Source of the DNA: Symbiodinium natans
Taxonomy: Eukaryota > Sar > Dinophyceae > Suessiales > Symbiodiniaceae
NCBI GenBank assembly: GCA_905221605.1
Contig: CAJNDS010002002.1
Span: 560,001-620,000 of the forward strand
DNA length: 60,000 nucleotides
Direction of reading: 5' to 3'
The position numbers were made by a program, and so were the translations under genes. Positions 39,225-51,047 of the stretch are shown here, piece by piece; positions within the stretch are counted from its first letter, which is position 1, and each line of letters starts with the position of its first letter. The notes below the pieces were generated by a model. The model was not told where the DNA came from and did no database searches. It saw nothing but the letters and a program-made list of their open reading frames with translations.

Positions 39225-39870
39225 GAGGAACCCTTCCGCGGTCCTTCCGCGAGTATTGTTTCTGCTCGTCCGCTTCCTTTGCTTCCGCGGACGCTTCCCT
39301 GATTTCGCGCATTTTTGAGAAACTTGCTTCCGCGAGTAGGTCCGTAAGATGTAAACTCGAACACGCGTCTGGAACTTTGAGACTACACGATGAGACACGC
39401 GTTCCATGAGAGTGCTGCAGCTTGAGCTGGCAGCAGCTGCGCAGCGGCACCATCTACTTCAAGAGCGCGGACTCAGTAGGAAGGGCCTGGGCCTTCAGAT
39501 GGGCATGCGGGCTTCCGCGGAGCTTCCGCGGAGCTTCCGCGGCGCTTCCGCTGAGTTCGCGTCAAACTTCACGGATAGAAAGCCTCGAAGCCAGGTTTTG
39601 GGGCGCTCAAGCCTGAAAATCCGACTGGTTTGCTTTGGGGTTGAGAGTTTACATGGTTTAGGGTTTTTTTACAATCTTTGTGTAGGAAGCTTGGGGTCTC
39701 TATAGAATCCTTATTCCGAACTGCGTCTATGCATAACCCACTCTGAACCAGACTTAACCCACACCAAACAACACGCCCACTAGCCTCCTGGAAGTTGTTT
39801 CTATCGTCGCTTCCGCGGGAGCTTCCGCGGAGATGTGCTTCCGCAACCCTTCCGCGTGCTTCCGCGGCCA
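39225..39870. repeat. Three clusters of a CTTCCGCGG motif
   Basis: GCTTCCGCGG occurs three times in tandem at 39512-39545, several times near 39225-39340, and several times at 39808-39870. The motif contains the palindrome CCGCGG. Overlapping ORFs read it as Ala-Glu-Ala or Ser-Ala, which is a consequence of the repeat rather than proof of coding. Confidence 0.65.
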
Positions 39871-40494
39871 CAGTTCCGTGCACTCTCGCGCCCCGGTTCC
39901 CGGAGTTATTTCCGCACATAAGTATCTCTCAAAAGCCGTAACAAAAAAACCGCTGCTCAAATGAAAACACTGTACTGTCCCACGAAAACCCAAAAAACAA
40001 CAGTTTGGAGACCTCGGGTGCCAAATGGCCCCCAGGTATGCACACTGGGCATGACTGCATTTTTGCACCTTTTTTCTTTCAACAGAAAACAAAGGTTTTT
40101 GGGTTTTTTTGAGGACCGTACAGCATCTTTGGCATCGATGTCTTGAAAACGTTGGTTTGTTGTTTTCGGACAGTATGGGCCTGGGACTGCCAAAACGCAG
40201 TACGGTCCCCAAACAAACCATCTTTTAGGCAAAAGCAAGCACTCAACAGCACGGAGCAAATTCTGGGGGTATCCTCGCAGCACGGGCCTGAAGGCTTCAT
40301 GATTGTTAAGGGTTTCTCGGGTTCAGGCTTTTGGGATTCCAGTTTGTCAAGGTTTCCTTCAAGAAGATGGGTGGCACATAGCCTAATCACATCATTTGGT
40401 CACTTCTCTAAGTTACGATCAGGGTTTAGGGTTCAGGGTTGGTGCACTCAGTGTCCTTGTTGGGCTGGTTCTGGCGATGATATCGGTTCCCCAA

Positions 40495-42920
40495 GATGGG
40501 TCACAAGTAAGATTCGCTTCTCCTTGTGGTAAAATCAAAATTGCAAAATCCGGCTGGGTCAAGCTGGTAATCTTCTAAACATGTCTTTCTGAAGTTCTCA
40601 AAGACATCAGTTAGTAACAAGACATGTGTTCCAAGATATAGGTCGTGATACATTCCCAGATATTGAATGTTGAAGTGCTCCCATATCTTCTTCGCCCTTT
40701 CGTATTCACTATGTTTGATCCCTTCCTGCTTCTTTACTTGGTAGCTGCGCGTCACTAAACTTATTTCTTCGACAAAGTAGTCGTAAGGATAAACGCCCTT
40801 GTCTGTTAGCAGGTCCAAGTCTTCATCGTTAGTAATGTATACACTCTTCTTACCATGATAAAAGTTATTCTGACCGTTCTCCCTCTTCTCACCATTCCCA
40901 TACTTAGTTAGTTTAACTAGCTTCTCTAAGGAAGACAACAAGAACCTGAAGCTGTCCTTAAACTCAAGTTGGTTCACCGTGAAGGCTATGAACTTTCGCT
41001 GTTCTGTGCTATGACACATGTTTTATCCTTGTCAATGTTTAGCTTCTCCATATGTGCTATGAGTAGGCGGGCGTCGTAGTTCTTAAGATAGTGAAAAAAA
41101 TACTGGATCTTGAAATAATTGAACCAATAACGCAAGTTACATTTGTTGTGTGCCGCTCCTCTTTTCACACCTGGGTCTGTGCTATCAAACTTGCAATTGC
41201 ATAAGAAATCAAGGTTAGCCTTCGCGTGTTCTTCTTTCTGATTCTCTGTCCATGGGTTTTTTTTCTTTCATCTTTTCCAAAATTTCGTCTGTTACACAGA
41301 ATCTGTCCATACAATCTTCGCCCATGAAGGGTATGGGTGGCTTCGTTGGTTATGCTGTTTACTACATTTAAAATAAAACCGCAAGGTTGGTGATGCCGAT
41401 AAATGCCCTTGATTCCTTCGGTTGTTGGCGTCGCTAAACACTCAAAGTCACCGTATATGACATAGGGGCACTTAAGCCTTTTGTAGTGCGTTTTAAAGAA
41501 CATCTTTTCGTCTTCCTTGAGCATCTTGGTTTGTTGAACTTCGTTCGCCATCACACAAGTGCTTATTCAATAAAGTCTCTTTGTTAAATCCCCACTGGCA
41601 ATAACGACAGTGAAATAATTTCTCTCTGCGTCTGTTGATTTTGAGATCCCATAAGGCGACTGTAATCGTTTGTAAAACATATTCTAACAATAGTAAATTA
41701 ATGTGACGCGATGGTTTCTGAACTTTCGTTTTCCTGTTCACTGCTATTGTGTTTGTTCCGTTTGGATCAATGGCGCAAACATTCACTGATATAGCATGTT
41801 TATTGATTGCTGCACAGTGATCTATATCACCAAGCGATGCTGGGAATTCGACACCTGCCCCAATTAATTATTCCGTCCTTCAGGCCTCTATAATGATACA
41901 TTCGGTCTGAATGATCCTTCTTCGTTATCTCATAAAACTTACAGTGGACACAGTATTTGAAACACATCTCGTCTTCATTTTGATGTTAATACAAGCCTTT
42001 TGTTAATACAAGCCTTTTTTATCTGCTATCCACTTGGGCAGGTCAATATGTTTATCCGCCCTTGTTCGGTTGCATTTGTCATAGTGCATGATGGTCCTCT
42101 CAATCTTCTCTATTTGATAGCTCGATCTTCTCAGTTGAGAGTTCTCAATCTTGTGGTCTATGTCGGATGCTAGTTTGTTTATTGTAGCTGTTAGCTCTTT
42201 GTGGCTATTGGTCGTATAAACCCTACTCGGCATCCTGTATCTTTAGGTGTTCTGGGTGTCTACATGAAACAGCTACATCTATTCTGATGTTCTTATTGTT
42301 GTTTCTGTTTACAAACTCTTTTAGTCTCGGTTCTTGGTATGTTCAAAAGGACAAGCCCTTATATCCTTGTAAGTCAAAATTAGTAATCGAATATGAACTG
42401 GCGTATCGTTTTAAATGCGTTCCTCTCCTCTGTAACGTTGGCTTTCTGGCTGATGGCGTATTTCTTCAAGCTTTTCTAACTGCTGTGCCTTTGGTCGCAA
42501 GCTTAAAATGTTGTATCTTTCCAACTACTGCGTTTTAGCTGTTTGTTCCAGCTTGGCTTTGAATTTGGTGGCTGTTGGCTTTTCCCTATTATAATGATAT
42601 TCTCTGTCGTTTATTATAACCTTTTTGTAAGCTTCATTTCCTTGAGCTTTAGTGTTGCCCGCGCCACTGCTTAATGCATATTCCAACACATTCCATTTAG
42701 ATATAAGTCGTTTTGTTTAAGTGTTTTTTTGTATAGGGTTTCTCGTTGGTGCTTTGGGTTTGTCGGCTTGGGGTTGCAACATTTCCCTCGGTACGTGTGT
42801 AAAAACTATTTTGATGTGTTTGTTTTGCTCGTTTTTGGCGGCGGTCTCATGAGCCCTGCGTTTCTTGGGGGCGGTTGGGGCGGGGGGGAGGGGGCGAAGG
42901 CGACGTAGTTTTACAGTCAA
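40495..42920 (-). pseudogene. Protein-primed-type family B DNA polymerase fragment, Polinton/adintovirus-like
   Basis: Such polymerases copy the genomes of Polinton-class elements and related viruses. Minus-strand pieces appear in order but in shifting frames: an N-terminal region (LPKWIADKK near 42040), a zinc-type segment CRYCQWGFNKETLLNKHLC (41570-41630), PYVIYGDFECL with the exo I Asp and Glu (41430-41465), YRHHQPCGFILNVVN, RGAAHNKCNLRYW and YFFHYLKNYDARLL (41040-41165), GVYPYDYFVEE (40775-40805), and YHDLYLGTHVLLLTDVFENF (40595-40655). The exo III position that is normally Asp is His. The sequence stops after LDPAG near 40550, before the polymerase domain. At least three frameshifts are visible. 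The region is clearly AT-richer than its surroundings, a sign of transfer. A short duplication TTAATACAAGCCTTTT lies near 41985-42020. Confidence 0.82.
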
Positions 42921-43180
42921 GTCTTATGGTTCGCGTCCTGCCTTTGCCGTCAATACCCTTAACACCTAACACTAAACCCTTGACCCTGAACCCTTACCAA
43001 CTTACCACGAACTCTTAACCCTGAACCCTAAACCCTTAACCCTAAAACCTAAACCCTCACCACTAAATTCTCCACCCTGAACCCTAAACCCCTAACTCCA
43101 AGCCCTGCACCCGTACCACTGAACTCTTAACCCTGAGCTCTAGACCCTTGCCCCCAAACCCTGAACCCTCCCTTTTCAGT
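42921..43180 (+). repeat. Degenerate telomere-like tract beside the polymerase fragment
   Basis: CCCTAAACC, CCCTTAACC and CCCTGAACC units follow one another for about 220 bases, diverged from CCCTAAA. It abuts the polymerase fragment on its upstream side. Confidence 0.7.
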
Positions 43181-43770
43181 TCCTGGCAATGTTGGGATTC
43201 CGCCTGGCGCCGATTTCTTCAGCAAACAATGGGTTTGACTCGAGTCCTCACTAGCATCACCAGAAAAGATGTTCTGAGAATGTGAACCTTACCCTGACCC
43301 TTAACCTGAAGAGACGGGACGGAAAAGGTTGCGCTTTCGGATGTTGGGCTGTTTTGTCTGTGCTTTGGTTCAGAACGCTGAGGTTTGGGGCCCGACACAT
43401 GCAAAGCCCCAACAAATACCCATAAAAACGGTAAAACGTCGTCTAAACAAGTCTCCCGCCTTTCCGCCGCCCTTCGAGTAATCTGTGTTGTGTCTTCCCG
43501 GTTCCCAAAACCGGAATTGCTCCAAAACCTGGGTTTGTTGGCACGTTGGAACTTGAATACACCCCAACGCATGCCAAAAAGCGCAGGGCACACCAGCCCG
43601 CGTGCTACCTTGTTGTTGTAAGGCATTTTGCACTGTCTTTTGATTTTTGTTGGTTTTGGTCTTTTTAAGACCGTCCTCTAGAGTTCGTTGTTGTATTTTG
43701 ATGTTTTATTTGGTTCGCTTGTTTTCGTGGTGTTTGCTAATTCAAAATCAAACTTGTGAACGTTGTCCTG
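43181..43770. other. Stretch without a recognised gene
   Basis: Short ORFs occur on both strands between the telomere-like tract and the GACTGGGAG minisatellite. No domain or repeat was recognised. Confidence 0.35.
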
Positions 43771-43779
43771 AAATTTGGG

Positions 43780-43985
43780 GTCTGAGTGTCCTGAGTTTTG
43801 GGGTGTCCTGCAGAACCGGGTCTGGAGGACAGGGTGTCCTGAGATTTGGGGTCTGGGAGACGGAGACTGGGAGATGGAGACTGGGAGGCTGGTAGTCTGG
43901 AGACTGCGAGGCTGGTAGTCTTGACTGGGAGACTGGGGAGTTCTGACACTGTCAGTCTGCAGACTGGTGCGTTGGTAGTCTTGGA
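43780..43985 (+). repeat. GACTGGGAG / GGTAGTCTGGAGACTG minisatellite
   Basis: Short units (GTCCTGAGTTTTGGGG, GGAGACTGGGAG, GGCTGGTAGTCT) recur with variation. ORFs across it are by-products. Confidence 0.65.
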
Positions 43986-44089
43986 TTTGTCGCGTTTGAC
44001 ATCATCAGTCTTGAGACGAATCTGTTAGGATTATGAGAAACAGAGCAAAGACTGAATCGACTTAAGTCGTAAACTAATGAATATTGTAG

Positions 44090-44430
44090 GTATGGAGAAG
44101 CTATACATCAAAAAACAAAAGGTTCGAAGCGGTTCAAAAAGAATATGAAACAGTTAAGACAAAGCTTCATTCAATTACAATGATTAAAAAAGATGTTAGA
44201 TCATTTTGATGAAGATGATCTTAAGATTATTGACAAGGAAATTGACACACGATGTGAAAAAACACAACTAAGCAAGGAATACAAAAATGACATACTGATG
44301 GATGTTCAAGAATTTGAAGGACTAACAAGTAAAAGCGATAATGGCAGCGATGATAACTCGCTTCATTGTAAAGTAAAAGAGGAAATGAATTTGATACTCC
44401 TTTACATGCTTCTTATGGCTATTTGACTAG
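44090..44430 (+). pseudogene. AT-rich coding scrap of foreign type
   Basis: Two plus-strand frames carry protein-like sequence. One reads FEAVQKEYETVKTKLHS up to about 44205. After a one-base shift the next reads HFDEDDLKIIDKEIDTRCEK and LSKEYKNDILMDVQEFEGL to a stop near 44424. The Lys/Asp/Glu/Ile-rich, AT-rich codon use is unlike the host-like genes nearby and like the polymerase fragment at 40.5-42.9 kb. No family is recognised. Confidence 0.4.
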
Positions 44431-44940
44431 GTTGAGTTTAAAAAGCCCCTTCAAGTAAACATTTTGTAAAAAAAAGCTGTGTAGGGCGTGAAAATAAAAC
44501 GCTTAAGGTGCCGAAGTCATTTTTGTCAACATTTCGGAACATTGGTCTTGACCTTTGAAGTTGACCCAAGTAGCGCGAAAAGTTAAACAATTGGCTAACC
44601 AAAGTTCTACAATCGTGACTTAAATTCTACGAACCGCCCAAATACAACCCAATGAGGTAACAAGGTTAACAAATTGAATTGACAAAACGAATGAGACACC
44701 GCTTCGCGGAAAAGCGAAGCACAGACCCAAATAATGAACTCAGGGGGTAGAGAGTGAAAATAAAAAAGCGGGAGGAGGCGGGGAGTGAGAACAAGCGGAA
44801 ACAACAAATGAAGCAGACCCGACAACATACAACGATCCACGCCTGAGAAACCCCTTTTTTTTCAAGGGGGAGGGGGGGGGGGGGTGGGGGTACCATGTAT
44901 CTGTATGTGGATATGTGATATCCTTGACTTGCTTCATATT
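44431..44940. other. Stretch without a recognised gene
   Basis: AT-richer sequence with a T run and a G run (44867-44890). No gene or repeat beyond that. Confidence 0.4.
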
Positions 44941-44949
44941 ATATTATCT

Positions 44950-45435
44950 CACCTCTACAGAACTTCAACTGGTTGCTCACAGTACGGCTCAGCCTGGGCC
45001 CAAGAAGCAGCTCTTCGACTTGAGGAAGGAACTGGAAGACTTCCTTGGCAGCCTGCAAAAGCGCAGGCTGTGCAAATGTCCTGAACTGACACGTGGCAAG
45101 CCCTCCTTGTTGGCATTTTTGTCCGGGTGCCACTCCAACTGCCAGCGCCTTGCAAAGAGACTTGGGCGATGCAGCTGACGACGGTAGCAATCTAAGCGCC
45201 TCAAAGACTTCTTTCTCGCTGCCGTGCTCGTGCCCTCGCGAAACAATGCAAGCGCATCTGCGCGTGGCCTACAAAAACTATCGCGCAGCAAACGTTGCTG
45301 GCCTTGGCGATCATGCACCCTGCTTCCTGTGAAGAGAAACTCTTGACTCTTGTAGAAGCCACGCAAGCAACACGCAAGCGTTAGATGCGCCTTGAGCAGT
45401 CCAGCCTTGACTTGTTCGACAGACCTCTCCATCAC
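44950..45435 (-). CDS. J-domain (DnaJ-like) exons
   Basis: J domains stimulate Hsp70 ATPase through an HPD loop. The minus strand reads LFARRWQLEWHPDKNANKE (45090-45160) with an intact HPD. A short intron then ends in CAG, followed by AAKEVFQFLPQVEELLLGP (45000-45060), which fits helix III of the J domain with its conserved Phe. The splice donor is ambiguous (GA or GG after AACAAG or AAGGAG), and the acceptor lies near 45060. Helix I and the start of the protein lie to the right and were not resolved. The plus-strand ORFs here are shadows. This is probably a host gene or a fragment of one. Confidence 0.6.
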
Positions 45436-45464
45436 CTGAGAGGCGATGGACTTCGTGGAATGTC

Positions 45465-47610
45465 ATGGAGTGCTCCAGTCGCGATTGCAACAGGGAATGC
45501 CTGACAGACCTGCACCTTGAGCTTCAGCAGATCCTCGCGTTTCGATTTGGAGAAACCGATTCTGACCCCCAAAGCTGTAATTCAGAGACATACCACGTCG
45601 ATCCCATGCGCCCTTCCCGTGCTGCTGCCACGATTCCCCAGCTCGCATCTTTTCACAGCCTAGTCACACGCCTCATCCCGGGCCCGCTGGTGGCTGTTTC
45701 AACTGCTATCTGCTTGCATGTCTGCAGCATTGCCACTGGGGACACCAATGCTCCTGGCGTGACGGGAAGATGCGGAGTGCCTGCTCAACGTCCTCGCCGC
45801 CAACGCGTTGAACGTGCTCTCAGGGTTGCAGCTACGACTTGCTCCGTGCCTGCAACGCTTCATCATGCTGGCCCTGCTCGTGCCGGGCGACGCAGCGACG
45901 GTACAAAGCTGCCGCCTTCACTTCGTTGGCCTGTGAAGGCTGGTAAGCTTCAAAGATCGTAGGCTGCCCGGAACTCCCCAATCCCACCTTAGTGATGTGT
46001 GCTGAAACAGCACGCAAAGTGGTATTGCAGTCCTCCTGGACGAAAGCAAAAGCAGCCTTCGGAACGTGCACTTCAAAACTATGCCAAAGCTAACCTTGCA
46101 GCTTATTTCAACTTAGGCTACACTGATGCAATAGTGAAGGTCCTCCGCAGCGCCCCACTGCCTTGCACACCAGCACAAACAGCACGCTTGTTGCATGAGA
46201 TGTGCTATCGAAGCCATAGGTCATCCAGAGGCAACAGCTTTCCATGGAAAAGGGATCGGAAGTGTCGCAACGACCGCTCGGCAAACAAAATTTCGGCCCA
46301 GGAAGGCCCAGTCTAGGTGAGCTGCTCTTGCTTGATCCATGCAAGTGCTCGGTTGGCGGACAGTGTGGCACGCTGCCACAGATCCCAAGACCTGAGAAAG
46401 CCGAGAAAAAAAAACGCTGAGCCGCATAGATGTCCGGCACCAGATGCACTCAAACTGTTCAGGGCTGCTCTGTCCAAAGCCTTCTTGAAAATCTTGGGCT
46501 TTTGCAAATCATGGAGGGCTTCCGGAACCTTTCAAGCAGAAAAATGACTTTAAAGCTGAGCTGAAGTTTGCAGCAAAATGGGCCCGACGGATTCGAGAAG
46601 CTGGAGAGCATCCGACAAAGACTTGGAAGCTTTTTTGAACTCCTCGGTTGCTTCTCAGTTCTCACAGCCACAGCAACCGGGCATGCCAGGTGCAGACCTC
46701 GCGCGCCATCGCTTGCCGCGCTGTGTTTTTCAGATTCTCGATGTCCTTGCAGAATTCATGCAGCAGACAGAACTTGTCTCCTCTTCCAGCAAACGTCGCA
46801 GCTTAGCCAACACGATGCATGGAAAACTGCAGGGGCCTTTCCGGGAGGGCTTGACGGTTCCGTGGGCCTGGGAGCATGATTGAGAAATGAGCAAGTGCCA
46901 TTTCAAGACATAAACGGAACAGCAAGGTCAGAGTCAGACCTGCACTCCTGCTGGCGGCGCTCGTTTGGGGCTCAGGCGTTGAACAAATGTAGAGCAGCAG
47001 ACTACTACCAGTACCAAAGCGACAACTCTTCCGCCACGGGTCTCCACAACACAGTAGCTACATGCACAGGCCAGGTCTCCCGGACCGTCGGTGCCGGGTG
47101 TATGTTGCCGGCGAATGTTATGTAGCTCGCGCAAAGCCGACAAGCAAGCAGGTGTCCAAGGTTGTTGCAATCGCAATCGTGTTTCTCAGCAGGCTGAATC
47201 GAATTGCTACGTCCCTGCCGGCTGCAAAGGTCCTGGTCTCCCAGCGCAACACGCAAGGGGTTCCCATTGTAAATCCATCTACAAGAGCGACGCGCTGGGT
47301 TGTCAGTCGAATTGCTCCACACCGTGCCGCTTAATTCTCCGGCGCGGGGTATGACACATCGTCCAGCACAGTCTATTGTGGATTTCTGGCACAACCTCCC
47401 TGCCGGTCGTGTCCATCCCAGACGTGCATCCCATGTCCAGGATGTTTTTCGGTACACGAGTCGCTTGTTCCAGCTGCTTCTTTCCGAATCGATCAAGTAC
47501 CGCGCGCGCTACATGGCCCTGATTTATGATGCCACACGGGAATACTTGAAAAAGGCAGGTAGTTATGCTAGATCATGCCTTTGTGTGAAGATACTCTTCT
47601 TCCGATGACT
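45465..47610 (+). CDS. Exon-like stretches of unassigned host gene(s)
   Basis: Several plus-strand stretches look coding: ALQNYAKANLAAYFNLGYTD (46060-46120), PDALKLFRAALSKAFLKIL (46440-46498), which would continue after a short intron into DFKAELKFAAKWARRIREAG (46545-46610), LPRCVFQILDVLAEFMQQTE (46720-46775), and ASHVQDVFRYTSRLFQLLLS (47425-47490). No domain is recognised. Whether they form one gene, and where it starts, cannot be told. The minus strand also has open stretches at 45832-46071 and 47005-47496. Confidence 0.3.
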
Positions 47611-47759
47611 CTGCACGAGCTGCGACGTTGCAGGCGAAAGTCTCGGAATCGCCTGCCCTGTCTTGTGTTTCCTATCAAGAGACCTACGTGGCCTGTGGTA
47701 GCATCCTCGTGATTGGACAACCTGCAAGATGCAGCGTCGTGGAACGGCCCACCCACCTT

Positions 47760-48120
47760 TCCCACGACCTCTCTCTTTCCTTCTTTCTTCCTTTCCTTTC
47801 CTTTTCTCTCGCTCGCTCTCTCTCTCGCAGTCTTTGCTTTGCTTTGCTTTGCCTTGCTTTGCTTTGCCTTGTTTTGCCTTGCCTTGCCTTGCTTTGCTTT
47901 TGCCTTTAATTTTGTTTTTTTTGCTTTGTTTTGCTTGGCTTTTTGCTTGGCTTTTTGCTTTGTTTTTTGCTTTGCTTTTTGCTTGCTTTTTGCTTTGTTG
48001 GTTGCTTTGCTTCTTGGTTTGCTTGGATTGCTTTTGCTTGGCTTTTCGCTTCGCTTTTCGCTTCGCTTTTCGTTTCCCTTCTCACTTCGCTTGACTTGGC
48101 TTGGCTTGCCTTGCCTTGCC
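47760..48120 (+). repeat. Degenerate TTTGC/CTTGC pyrimidine-rich tract
   Basis: TTTGC, CTTGC and TTTTGC units repeat for some 300 bases after a CTTTCC-rich start. ORFs through it are low-complexity artefacts. Confidence 0.8.
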
Positions 48121-48417
48121 TTGGCCAGGACTACAAACTCAGCCCGGATCTTCAAAGTGTTGCAAACCCTGAAGACTCAGAAGCCACTTTGACTGGGAAC
48201 ACGTTGCTCCTAGCTCCACATAAGCTTCGCACGAACTCACCGCTCTTTCAACTTGATCCTTCTCCTTCAAGAAGGCAAACAAGTCACCAATCAATCAATC
48301 AACTGACGACTGTTGTCATGACAACATTCGAGAAGAACCAGGGCCTGCAACACTGCTTCCAGGCCTGCCTCACTAAGCGAGGGTGTCTACCAAACACGTC
48401 AAATGTTAAAAGCTGTT

Positions 48418-48626
48418 CTCCCTCTCTCTCTCTCTCTCTGTCTCTGTCTCTGTCTCTGTCTCTGTCTCTGTCTCTGTCTCTGTCTCTGTCTCTGTCTCTG
48501 TCTCTGTCTCTGTCTCTGTCTCTGTCTCTGTCTCTGTCTCTGTCTCTGTCTCTGTCTCTGTCTCTGTCGCTGTCTCTGTCTCTGTCTCTGTCTCTGTCTC
48601 TGTCTCTGTCTCTGTCTCTGTCTCTG

Positions 48627-48662
<36 letters not shown>

Positions 48663-48666
48663 TCTT
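48418..48666 (+). repeat. TCTCTG hexanucleotide microsatellite
   Basis: About 35 nearly perfect units of TCTCTG, with one TCGCTG variant near 48565, are bordered by TC dinucleotide runs at both ends. Confidence 0.95.
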
Positions 48667-48669
48667 TGC

Positions 48670-50940
48670 GCCTGTGCGTCTTCCAGTTCTTCTGTGACAG
48701 CGCAGATCCTATCAAAACCTAAGCAGCAAACACGAACTTGACTTCTGTCAATGCCTCGGGGATAACCACAAATCACGGTGAGAAACATCTGGGGAAAGGG
48801 CTACCTCGAAGGGCCCGTTGCGCACATCTCTTTTGCCTTTCGGCCTGCATCATCCAAGAAACCACAGAATCATCTAGGTGGCCGTTGCAAGAGCAACTGA
48901 ATGCAACTGACATGCCCAGTGCGGCAGATGACGGCTGATTGCGGGCTGTATGAAGGCCTTGCGAAGTGCCTCCTCCGTGGCCTGCATATTCAAAAACAAG
49001 CACATGTCCTCAGCCTCACATGTCCGAAACCATGATCAATTTAAATAACCTTTGTCCACGAACCCCAAAAGAAGCGGAAGGAAGGTCTTTACCTTCCACG
49101 GCCTCCATGCGCTCAAAGAGGCCCTTGACGAAGCTTTGCGTCGTCGCGCGTTCAGCTTTCAGATTGGCATGCCAAACTTCCACAACACGCTGCGCTGACC
49201 AAAGCCTGGGGAAGAAAACCACAACACCATAAAGCAACCAGCTGAGGCAATGTGAGAACACGTCAGCACCAAAGGGCTAAGAACGTGACTGCTTCTGCAG
49301 CTCCATGTTTTGCTTCTGCAGCTCAATACAGAAGTGGCAAGGGCACATCGGCATGTCAGTCATGACTGCACGTGTGGCAGTCTTGACTGTTGGCAGATGC
49401 TTCGTACTCAAACACCTTTGGCAACAAGGGTCTTGTGTCTGCGCGCCGTGTCCCTCGTCAACATTGATGAATGAATGCACTCTCGTATTGCAACACCATT
49501 GCCGATACTTCTTACTGCGGTCATGGAGTGGCAGAGCCAAGGCGTTGAAATTTACCTCGGCTTCAGAGAAGAAATGCTGCGGTAATGGAAAGCATCCACA
49601 GTCATGTTGTTTTGGCGACAACAGGTTCCAAAGTTTAAATCATTCACTCATGCTTTTCCAACTTTTTAAAGGCGAACATGATTTCAGATTATTGATATGA
49701 CCGTTCTAAGTGGATCAGCTGCACAAGTCAGACAGAGAAGCTTTCACCCACGCCTACTTCTGAGGGCGGCGCGGGAATAAATGGACCTCACCCTTCCAAG
49801 GCCGGACGCTTCTCGCCCTCAGCTCTAGGATGGCTCCTCGGCAGAACGGATAGGCCGATAACAATGACAGCTGAACTCATCTGGCGCAGTGCCTTACATT
49901 ACAAGCATAAAGTAGAAGGAACATGGTGCAACGTGCTTTTCGGGTGTCTTGCAACTGTTGCTCTCAGCTTCTCCACAATGCTGTCTTGGCGTGACTGAGC
50001 CAAGGGAATTGATTGTCCAAAAGCCTGTTTCTTGTGAAAACCGCTCTCACTAAGCACATAGAAACAATAACAAACATGTACACGTGCATAACATACCTCC
50101 TAAGTAAAACGTCGGTAAGCTAACAGGCCCGGTCCGAGGCAGTTGAGGCATCAGTTCAAGTACCCCAGCCAGACGTAGAAACTATCTCGGCACTTCAGGT
50201 CACATGCCGCACACGCGGCCAGCGGCCAGGATCACGTTCAGAATCACTTCAGACGTGGCAGACCAGAACGGACTTTAGAGTGCGGCGAGCACGAGTCACA
50301 CGCTGGCAAGACACTGAAGCCTGCTAACTCGCTTCGGGTCCCCAAAGTCTTCTTCGGGAGCATTGCGCTGCGACTCTGCTGCTCGTTTTCCATGACTCGA
50401 AGACTGTTGCGACACAGCGCCACCTCTTCCCCTAGCTGAGACGACAAACACAACCTCACCCCACATCATTCTGCAGGATACGGTAAGCCGATGTCAAGCC
50501 AGGAAGTGGGTTTTGGCTGGCAGCATCTTTCGCACGGCTTGACAAAAGCACCAGATTACACAATGCGACCTGTGTTTTCATCCTTGACCCGGTCGAGTGT
50601 TAAACAGGACAATTGCAGAACATACGCGTGATGTGAGCACGTGTAGGAGAAGGACGGCAAAAGCAGTTGCACCGAGTGCTTCTTGCGAGGTTTCAACTCC
50701 AGCTTGAAAACAGTTTTCGACCCCGAAGGATGTGGCTGAAAGCGACCCACGACTTGAACAGCAGAGATAATCCTGTCTTGGAACGCCTTAACGTGGAGCT
50801 TGGAATGACAACGTGGGATTGGAGACTCCCTAGAGCTGCGTTGCAACGCGGAGCCCTTTCATGATTTCTTCAGCCGCTGCACCTTCCGCGCATGGAGCAC
50901 GCTTTTTCCCCTGCATTGCAGTCAACGAGCCGCGCTTGCC
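48670..50940. other. Stretch without a recognised gene
   Basis: ORFs are short on both strands with no recognisable family. A minus-strand segment at 49277-49621 and a plus-strand segment at 49305-49700 are mutually antisense. No repeats of note. Confidence 0.4.
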
Positions 50941-51047
50941 GTCGATGATTTTGCAGCGGAGATTCTCAGCTGCAAAACCATCGGCGGCAAACGCTTTTTT
51001 TTTTTATTTTTTTTTGGGTCGCTGCTGCTTGCTGGCCCGAAACGCAT

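Noticed and set aside
42921-43180. True chromosome end
   Set aside because: The tract is degenerate, short, and followed by ordinary sequence on both sides.
47931-48722. 263-codon plus-strand ORF and its antisense partners
   Set aside because: Nearly all residues come from the TTTGC tract and the TCTCTG microsatellite. No protein evidence.
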